Source of the DNA: CAYUIS01 sp964444825
GTDB taxonomy: Bacteria; Chloroflexota; Anaerolineae; B4-G1
Reading direction: 5' to 3'
Assembly (NCBI GenBank): GCA_964444825.1
Contig: CAYUIS010000024.1
Span: 1-45,660 of the forward strand
DNA: 45,660 nt
Each line of letters opens with the position of its first letter. Positions within the stretch are counted from its first letter, which is position 1. The notes below the pieces were generated by a model. It ran no database searches. It saw nothing but the letters and a program-made list of their open reading frames with translations, and was not told the DNA's origin. Positions 40,959-45,660 of the stretch are shown here, in pieces. A program made the position numbers and the translations under genes.

Positions 40959-41957
40959 TCAGACCTCCGGCTTTGAACTCTGGGCTTCCCAAACCTCCGC
41001 CCAGTGGATGCCCTCTAACCCCATAAACACCAGGCCCAACAGCGTCACGGGTATCAGGAGGATCGCGTGAAGGACCAGGATGTAACTTCCTGCTGGGGCT
41101 GACGGTGCGCCGATGCTCTCCAATATCTTGATCCCCACTTCGAACGTCCCAATGTACCCCGGCAGGGACGGCAACGCCGTCAGCAGATTGACCGCCCCTC
41201 CCATCAGCAGGATACCAACGTAGGACAGGTGCAGATCCGGGAAGGCAAAGCTGACCAGCCAATACTTGATGGTCTCCAGAATCCATACCCAGAGGGTGAC
41301 ACCAAAGACGATCAACACATCTCGCCCGCTGCGGAGGCTCTCAAGCCCGGCGATCACTCCTTCGACCAGGTCCAACACTGGCGGCCGGAGGCGGAGAGGC
41401 ACCAGCCGGCCGATCAGGGCGTGTGCGAAACGTCGAAGCAGTCCAGGCTGGACAGCCAGAAAGAGAAACACCACCAGGGCGCCGAAGAAAACTATGCTGG
41501 CGACAGTGACCAGTTGGCTGAGAAAGGCCGACAGAGGGACAAAGAGGAGGCCGAAGAGGATAAACACCACCATCGTCAACCCGTCGAACAGACGCTCCAC
41601 CACGGCGGTGGTGAGGGTCGTGCCGACGTTGGTCCCTTCCTTGCGCCACAGGACGTAGGCTCGCAACACCTCGCCCAGTCGAAAGGGAAGGACGTCATTT
41701 CCCATGTAGCCAATGACAACGACGGGGAAGAGCCGTCTGGTGGGGATGTGTTTGCTACCCCGAAGGAGGAATCCCCAGCGCCAGGCCCGGAACCAGACGG
41801 AGACAAAATAGACAGCTACCCCGGGCAAGAGCCACCAGAAGTTGGCCTGCAACACAGCGGTCCAGACCTGTTCCATATTCAGGTTGCGAAGGGCATACCA
41901 CAGAAGGGCCACACTCACGAGGAAGCCGACGATGAGGATGGGCCAACGTCGTTTCAA
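40959..41957 (-). CDS. UPF0104 / lysylphosphatidylglycerol synthase-type membrane protein
   Basis: This 332-residue integral membrane protein has about eight hydrophobic helices and the UPF0104/YbhN family hallmarks, such as F-R-A-W-R-W-G-F-L-L-R, M-G-N-D-V-L-P-F-R-L-G-E near residue 88 and a following V-V-E-R-L-F-D-G segment. Family members act as flippase-like domains for lipids, and the region also occurs in MprF. It lacks the soluble aminoacyl-transferase domain of full MprF. It overlaps the rlmB stop by four bases (ATGA) and is followed by the FAD oxidoreductase, suggesting a shared envelope-lipid pathway. Confidence 0.8.
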   Translation of the reverse strand: MKRRWPILIVGFLVSVALLWYALRNLNMEQVWTAVLQANFWWLLPGVAVYFVSVWFRAWRWGFLLRGSKHIPTRRLFPVVVIGYMGNDVLPFRLGEVLRAYVLWRKEGTNVGTTLTTAVVERLFDGLTMVVFILFGLLFVPLSAFLSQLVTVASIVFFGALVVFLFLAVQPGLLRRFAHALIGRLVPLRLRPPVLDLVEGVIAGLESLRSGRDVLIVFGVTLWVWILETIKYWLVSFAFPDLHLSYVGILLMGGAVNLLTALPSLPGYIGTFEVGIKILESIGAPSAPAGSYILVLHAILLIPVTLLGLVFMGLEGIHWAEVWEAQSSKPEV

Positions 41958-42706
41958 GATGTCGATGCCTCCTCCCGCTGCGATAGCACCTCGTAGAGTG
42001 CCACCGCGGCTGCAACGGAAGCGTTAAGGGATCTCACTTGGCCGCGCATTGGCAGTTGTACTAGAAAATCGCACCGTTCCCGTACCAGTCGCCGCAGTCC
42101 CTGCCCTTCGCTTCCAACCACGAGCGCCAGCGGACCGCTCAAATCTGCCTGGTTGATCTGCTGCGCACCGGGCATGGCCTCCAACCCGGCCACCCACACA
42201 TCGTGCGTCTTTAGCCGGTCAATGGCACTTACCAGGTTAGTCACTTGTGCTACCGACAGGTGTTCCACTGCCCCTGACGAGGCATTGACCACCGCCGGGG
42301 TGATTCCTACGGCTCTGCGGCTTTGGATCACCACCCCGCTCACGCCCACAGCCTCAGCCGTGCGCATGAGGCTGCCTACGTTTTGCGGATCCTGCAATCG
42401 GTCGAGCAACAGGAGAAGAGGAGTATCAGCGGAGGATTGGGCCGCAGCCAGGATATCGTCGAGTGGGGTATGGGGAAAGTCGCTCGTCTCTAGCGCTACT
42501 CCCTGATGATGGATGTTGCCGATTTGGTCCAGGTCGTGCCGGGTGGTACGATTCACCGATATTCCCGCCTGTTCGGCCAGGAAAACGATCTGGCCGATGA
42601 TGTCCGTTTGGCGGACACCTTCGGCCAGCATCAGCTTGTATGGCCTGCGCCTTCCGGCACGCAGCGATTCGTGTACTGCGTGCCGGCCATAGAGGATTTC
42701 CCTCAT
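41954..42706 (-). CDS. rlmB: 23S rRNA 2'-O-methyltransferase (TrmH/RlmB family)
   Basis: This 250-residue SPOUT methyltransferase consists of an N-terminal RNA-substrate-binding domain (G-R-H-A-V-H-E-S-L) and a C-terminal knotted catalytic domain. Motif 1 is L-D-R-L-Q-D-P-Q-N-V-G-S-L-M-R-T-A, motif 2 is V-V-G-S-E-G-Q-G, and motif 3 is R-S-L-N-A-S-V-A. These match RlmB, which methylates 23S rRNA G2251, but other TrmH members with the same motifs modify other sites. It overlaps the cysS stop by four bases, an association seen in many bacteria. Confidence 0.88.
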   Translation of the reverse strand: MREILYGRHAVHESLRAGRRRPYKLMLAEGVRQTDIIGQIVFLAEQAGISVNRTTRHDLDQIGNIHHQGVALETSDFPHTPLDDILAAAQSSADTPLLLLLDRLQDPQNVGSLMRTAEAVGVSGVVIQSRRAVGITPAVVNASSGAVEHLSVAQVTNLVSAIDRLKTHDVWVAGLEAMPGAQQINQADLSGPLALVVGSEGQGLRRLVRERCDFLVQLPMRGQVRSLNASVAAAVALYEVLSQREEASTS

Positions 42707-44163
42707 TCCCCACTTTGCTCCACGCGCCAGACCGGTCCATCGGGGCGATCATCGACCACAATGCCGAGTTCAGATAGCTGGCGGCGCAGCGCGTCGGCCA
42801 GTTCCCAGTCCTCGGCCTCCCGATACTGCTGACGGATGTTCAGCACAATGTCCATCAGCCCATTGACCACGTCACTGTCGGCATCAGGGAGGAACTCGTC
42901 GGGGATAATACCCAATACCTTGCCTCCCAGATCCCGGTACAGACCGTCGATCGCCGACAGGGTGCCGCGTTCCATCGGCCGCTCAGAGCTAAGGAGGGTG
43001 TTCACTTCCCTGTTGAGGTCAAACAGGGCTGCGATTGCCTTGGGTGTGTTAAAGTCATCATTCATCGCTTCCACAAATGCATCCCGGAACGGATCCAGTT
43101 CGGTGATGTAGGATAGATTCGCGGTACCGGTCGGCATAGCACTTTCCAACTGCTTGCGCAACGTGCGCACAGTGTTGTGCAACCGCTCGACCCCCCGCTC
43201 GGCAGCCAGGACTGCATCGCGGCTGAAATCAACCGGACTCCTGTAATGGCTCGAGAGGATAAAGAAGCGGATTGCCTCCGGGCTGTAGAGCTTGAGGGCG
43301 TCCTTGATGGTGAGAAAGTTGCCCAAGCTCTTGCTCATCTTGACGCCATTGACAGTCAGAGATCCGGTCAGAATCCAGTAGCGAGCAAAGGGTTCACCTG
43401 TAGCAGCCTCTGATTGCGCGATCTCGCATTCGTTGTGAGGAAAGATATTGTCCAGCCCACCGCCGTGGATGTCGAGGGTATTGCCCAGGTACTTGGTCGC
43501 CATCGCCGTGCACTCGGCGTGCCAGCCTGGATAACCCGAACCCCAAGGGGAGGGCCAGCGAAGGATGTGTTCGGGGGCGGCGCGTTTCCACACGGCGAAA
43601 TCGGCCGGGTGTCGCTTATCCTCCCGCACAGCCACTCGCGCACCGGCCTCCAGCTCGTCAATTTTGTGGCCCGAGAGCTTGCCGTACTCCTCGAACTTTT
43701 CCACGGAAAAGTAGACGTCGCCTTGTGGCGTTTCGTAGGCGTAGCCCTTGTCCAGCAGTGTTCTCACAAGCTCAATCTGATCGGGAATGTGGCAACTGGC
43801 ACGGGGTGAGATGTTGGGACGGACGACTCCCAGAGCATCCATGTCCTCAAAGTAGGAGCGGGTATAGGTCTCCACGACCTCCATTGGCTCGACGCGTTCC
43901 CGCCGAGCCCCCTTGAGAATACGGTCCTCACCGGTGTCCAAAAGGTGGCCCACATCGGTGATGTTCTGGACGTAGCGGACCTGGTTGCCCAAGTGGCGGA
44001 GATAGCGTACGATGACGTCCATCGCCACGTAGGTCTTGGCGTGTCCTAGATGAGCGTGGTCGTACACGGTCGGACCACAGACATACATGCGGACCAGCTT
44101 TCGATCTATCGGCTTGAATTGTTCCTTCTGACGAGTTAGGTAGTTGTAGACCTGTAGACTCAT
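42703..44163 (-). CDS. cysS: Cysteinyl-tRNA synthetase
   Basis: This 486-residue class I synthetase charges tRNA-Cys. Seen: Y-V-C-G-P-T-V-Y-D with zinc-ligand Cys29, the HIGH-type motif H-L-G-H at 38-41, G-W-H-A-E-C in the zinc site, H-G-G-G-L-D-N-I-F-P-H-N-E, and the K-M-S-K-S-L-G-N loop near residue 285. The C-terminal anticodon-binding domain is present. The ATG at 44163 follows GGAGAAAG and is 13 bases after the preceding stop. The length is near that of other bacterial CysS proteins. Confidence 0.95.
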   Translation of the reverse strand: MSLQVYNYLTRQKEQFKPIDRKLVRMYVCGPTVYDHAHLGHAKTYVAMDVIVRYLRHLGNQVRYVQNITDVGHLLDTGEDRILKGARRERVEPMEVVETYTRSYFEDMDALGVVRPNISPRASCHIPDQIELVRTLLDKGYAYETPQGDVYFSVEKFEEYGKLSGHKIDELEAGARVAVREDKRHPADFAVWKRAAPEHILRWPSPWGSGYPGWHAECTAMATKYLGNTLDIHGGGLDNIFPHNECEIAQSEAATGEPFARYWILTGSLTVNGVKMSKSLGNFLTIKDALKLYSPEAIRFFILSSHYRSPVDFSRDAVLAAERGVERLHNTVRTLRKQLESAMPTGTANLSYITELDPFRDAFVEAMNDDFNTPKAIAALFDLNREVNTLLSSERPMERGTLSAIDGLYRDLGGKVLGIIPDEFLPDADSDVVNGLMDIVLNIRQQYREAEDWELADALRRQLSELGIVVDDRPDGPVWRVEQSGE

Positions 44164-44176
44164 TGCTTCTTTCTCC

Positions 44177-45235
44177 TTAGTCGTGTCTTGCCAGCCGGGC
44201 AAAGAGCATCCGACCAGCCGCCGTCTGCAACACCTTGGTCACAGTAACCGCTGTGTCTTGGTCGATGTACGTCTCGCCATCTTCCACTACGACCATGGTG
44301 CCATCGTCCAGATAGCCGACGCCCTGACCAATCTCTTTTCCCTCTTGGACGATTTTAACACTGAGAGATTCGCCGGGCAGGAAAAGGGCCTTGACAGCGT
44401 TGGCCAGTTCGTTTATGTTCAGCACTCTTACGCCTTGTAGTTCTGCCACACGGTTCAGGTTATAGTCGTTGGTAACGATGGGACAGTGCAGTTGTTTTGC
44501 CAGTAGCACCAGTTTGTCATCGACCTCGCGTACCCCTTCCACGTCTGAATCGGTGACACGCACCGGTGTCAGCGACTCGTTTTGGAGCCGGTGCAGCATA
44601 TCCAGCCCTCGCCTTCCCCGGTTACGACGCAGGGCATCGGAAGAGTCTGCGATGTGCTGGAGTTCGTTGAGGACAAAACGTGGAACCAACATCTCGCCAT
44701 CGACAAAGCCGGTACGACTGATGTCGGCGATACGTCCGTCGATGATGACGCTGGTATCCAGCAACACAGGCCTGGCTCCATCCTGCCTGGTTTCTTGGTT
44801 GCCGTCACCGCGCAGGGGCAACTGCCCTCGAATAGCAGTAAAGATATCGTGTTGACGCGTGAGCATCACCATGATGCCCAGGTAACCAAAGAGCAGGGCG
44901 GCGATGAAAGGTAGAATCTGGCTGAAGGGTTGTGGAAGCATTGAGAGTGGGAACGATACCAACCCACCGATGATCAGGCCCACGATGAGTCCCAGGGCCG
45001 CGGACAATAACTGGTGAGCGGGCGCATAGCGGATCCGCTTGCGCAGCGCCAGAAAAGGTCGTACGGTCACGTAGGGTGTCATCACCAGTCCGATCAGCGC
45101 GCCCATAAGAAGAAAGATGGCAGCATACTGATATGGCGAGCCTCCTGTGATGTTGGCTATGTGGATGCCCAGAAAGGTCCCCCCTGTTGCAATTGAGATC
45201 ATTCCCACAATCCGAGAGATAAACTCTGCGCTCAT
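44177..45235 (-). CDS. Membrane-anchored PIN/TRAM-domain protein (YacL-like)
   Basis: This 352-residue protein has four membrane helices (residues about 5-135). A PIN nuclease-type domain follows with D-T-S-V-I-I-D-G-R, N-E-L-Q-H-I-A-D, D-D-K-L-V-L-L-A-K and T-N-D-Y-N-L, so the acidic catalytic residues are present. A C-terminal TRAM domain ends the protein. This is the architecture of B. subtilis YacL, a predicted membrane-associated RNase. The ATG at 45235 follows GGAGG at a rather long distance of 11 bases. A longer frame would include an A/T-rich segment without a ribosome site. A structured leader and terminator lie upstream. Confidence 0.85.
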   Translation of the reverse strand: MSAEFISRIVGMISIATGGTFLGIHIANITGGSPYQYAAIFLLMGALIGLVMTPYVTVRPFLALRKRIRYAPAHQLLSAALGLIVGLIIGGLVSFPLSMLPQPFSQILPFIAALLFGYLGIMVMLTRQHDIFTAIRGQLPLRGDGNQETRQDGARPVLLDTSVIIDGRIADISRTGFVDGEMLVPRFVLNELQHIADSSDALRRNRGRRGLDMLHRLQNESLTPVRVTDSDVEGVREVDDKLVLLAKQLHCPIVTNDYNLNRVAELQGVRVLNINELANAVKALFLPGESLSVKIVQEGKEIGQGVGYLDDGTMVVVEDGETYIDQDTAVTVTKVLQTAAGRMLFARLARHD

Positions 45236-45294
45236 AATAACAATAACCTCCATAATTATTCTATAAATCAGTAAAAGATCAGCTTGTAGAGCTA

Positions 45295-45483
45295 CAAAAA
45301 AACAGGTGAGCACCAATCGGCCCTCACCCGTTCAAAGGGACCGTCCTCGGGCTGCCTATCACATACCGAGGGACGGTCTCGTCCTAGTATCGGACGACTT
45401 TGCGGTACGAACTATGGATAAAGTGATAAATCCACGTCATCGAACTGCAGAACGGATGATAAGAGCCAATATAAGACCGATTA
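45295..45483 (-). ncRNA. Structured leader RNA or small RNA upstream of the PIN/TRAM operon
   Basis: Read on the minus strand from about 45483, a transcript of about 188 bases would contain hairpins at 45379-45397 (6 bp), 45339-45378 (12 bp with one bulge) and a terminal hairpin at 45305-45328 followed by seven T. The first nine bases (45475-45483) can pair with 45314-45322, within the loop of the last hairpin, in seven Watson-Crick and two G-U pairs. This could form an antiterminator or close the molecule. It could be a leader attenuator or a free small RNA. No known riboswitch or T-box motif was recognised. Confidence 0.5.
45296..45328 (-). terminator. Intrinsic terminator or attenuator before the PIN/TRAM gene
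   Basis: On the minus strand GGTGAG and CTCACC form a 6-bp stem around a 12-base loop, followed by TG and then TTTTTTT (45296-45302). It lies 60 bases upstream of the ATG at 45235. Confidence 0.65.
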
Positions 45484-45488
45484 CCTAT

Positions 45489-45517
45489 ATATTATCACAT
45501 TCGTGTCCAAAAGTCAA
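45489..45517 (-). promoter_or_regulatory. Strong extended -10 promoter of the leader RNA / PIN operon
   Basis: TTGACT (45512-45517) and TAATAT (45489-45494) on the minus strand are 17 bases apart. TGA precedes the -10. Transcription would start near 45482-45483. Confidence 0.7.
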
Positions 45518-45604
45518 CGATTTGTGATATTCTCGGCTGGTGCGCTAAACCTGCCGGGCAGTGCGGGGTAGTCGCAGGTTCATCCACCGGGTAGACGTTC
45601 ATCT

Positions 45605-45660
45605 CAGTAGGCATTCTCCTACGCAGTAGGCATTCTCCTACGCAGTAGGCATTCTCCTAC
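45605..45660. repeat. 19-bp palindromic tandem repeats at the window edge
   Basis: CAGTAGGCATTCTCCTACG is repeated at 45605-45623, 45624-45642 and 45643-45660, the last running off the window. The copies are identical. Each contains GTAGG and CCTAC around a six-base loop. Confidence 0.9.

Larger units (their letters stand above)
45236..45660. other. 425-base region without genes: leader RNA, promoter, hairpins and repeats
   Basis: From left to right it holds the PIN gene ribosome site, a terminator hairpin, two stacked hairpins, a promoter, one further 7-bp hairpin (45548-45554 with 45574-45580) and the 19-bp palindromic repeats at the right edge. No open frame with a ribosome site was found. 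Confidence 0.7.

Noticed and set aside
45295..45483. A T-box leader for cysS
   Set aside because: The T-box consensus around TGGNACCGCG is not present, and the first gene downstream is the PIN/TRAM gene.
45605..45660. A CRISPR array
   Set aside because: The units are 19 bases, directly joined, with no spacers and no cas genes.

Overview
The window looks like part of a draft or metagenome-assembled genome of a Chloroflexota bacterium, probably Anaerolineae-like. This is inference and no rRNA gene is present to test it. The clues are very large secreted DUF11-repeat proteins that end in a V-Y-L-P-L-V-L-R-N type motif, a Rab-like GTPase operon with a roadblock-like membrane protein, a DAK2-like/LysM cluster, and an assembly gap of exactly 100 N inside a tandem repeat. 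Nothing in the window looks like an insertion sequence, prophage, CRISPR array, tRNA or rRNA.

Layout. (1) 1-6058: the tail of an unknown membrane protein, a cyclase-family metal hydrolase, and a four-gene BMP-type ABC importer (lipoprotein, double ATPase, two permeases) of the nucleoside/purine-like class. (2) 6179-9995: a three-subunit xanthine-dehydrogenase-family molybdoenzyme (FAD, 2Fe-2S and Moco subunits). The importer and hydroxylase on one strand suggest uptake and oxidation of a purine-like heterocycle. (3) 10078-18262, minus strand: two tandem giant secreted proteins, of eight and twelve DUF11 modules, preceded by an Ig-like lipoprotein (18459-19718). (4) 19912-25786: folC-lon, then a DUF2877 gene on the opposite strand, then an M42 aminopeptidase. 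(5) 25783-28995, minus strand: glpK, a double-SIS sugar-phosphate protein and a metallo-beta-lactamase-fold hydrolase, divergent from an ABC exporter (29134-30879). (6) 30991-33186, minus strand: a cluster of unknown role with a helix-hairpin-helix protein, a DAK2-like protein with 57-bp repeats interrupted by the gap, and two LysM proteins without signal peptides. (7) 33296-38205, minus strand: a five-gene signalling operon with an OmpR-type response regulator, a coiled-coil protein, a transmembrane protein carrying a roadblock/longin-like cytosolic domain and an outer SH3b domain, a Rab-like GTPase, and a two-PAS histidine kinase. (8) 38364-45235, minus strand: a tightly overlapped operon of PIN/TRAM protein, cysS, rlmB, a UPF0104 membrane protein, an FAD oxidoreductase and cinA. 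Upstream of it is a structured leader RNA with its own strong promoter and terminator. The window ends in 19-bp palindromic tandem repeats.

The strongest candidate for an undescribed system is region 7. Its gene content suggests a route from a cell-wall-facing domain through a transmembrane protein to a small GTPase, joined to a two-component pair, comparable in logic to Streptomyces conservons but different in parts. Region 6, next to it but with its own promoter, is a second candidate.

Promoter-like sequences with a 16-17 bp spacer were found by eye in front of most transcription units, and -10 hexamers TACAAT and TATAAT recur. Start codons were chosen from Shine-Dalgarno sequences and family alignment, so many starts differ from the longest possible reading frame.
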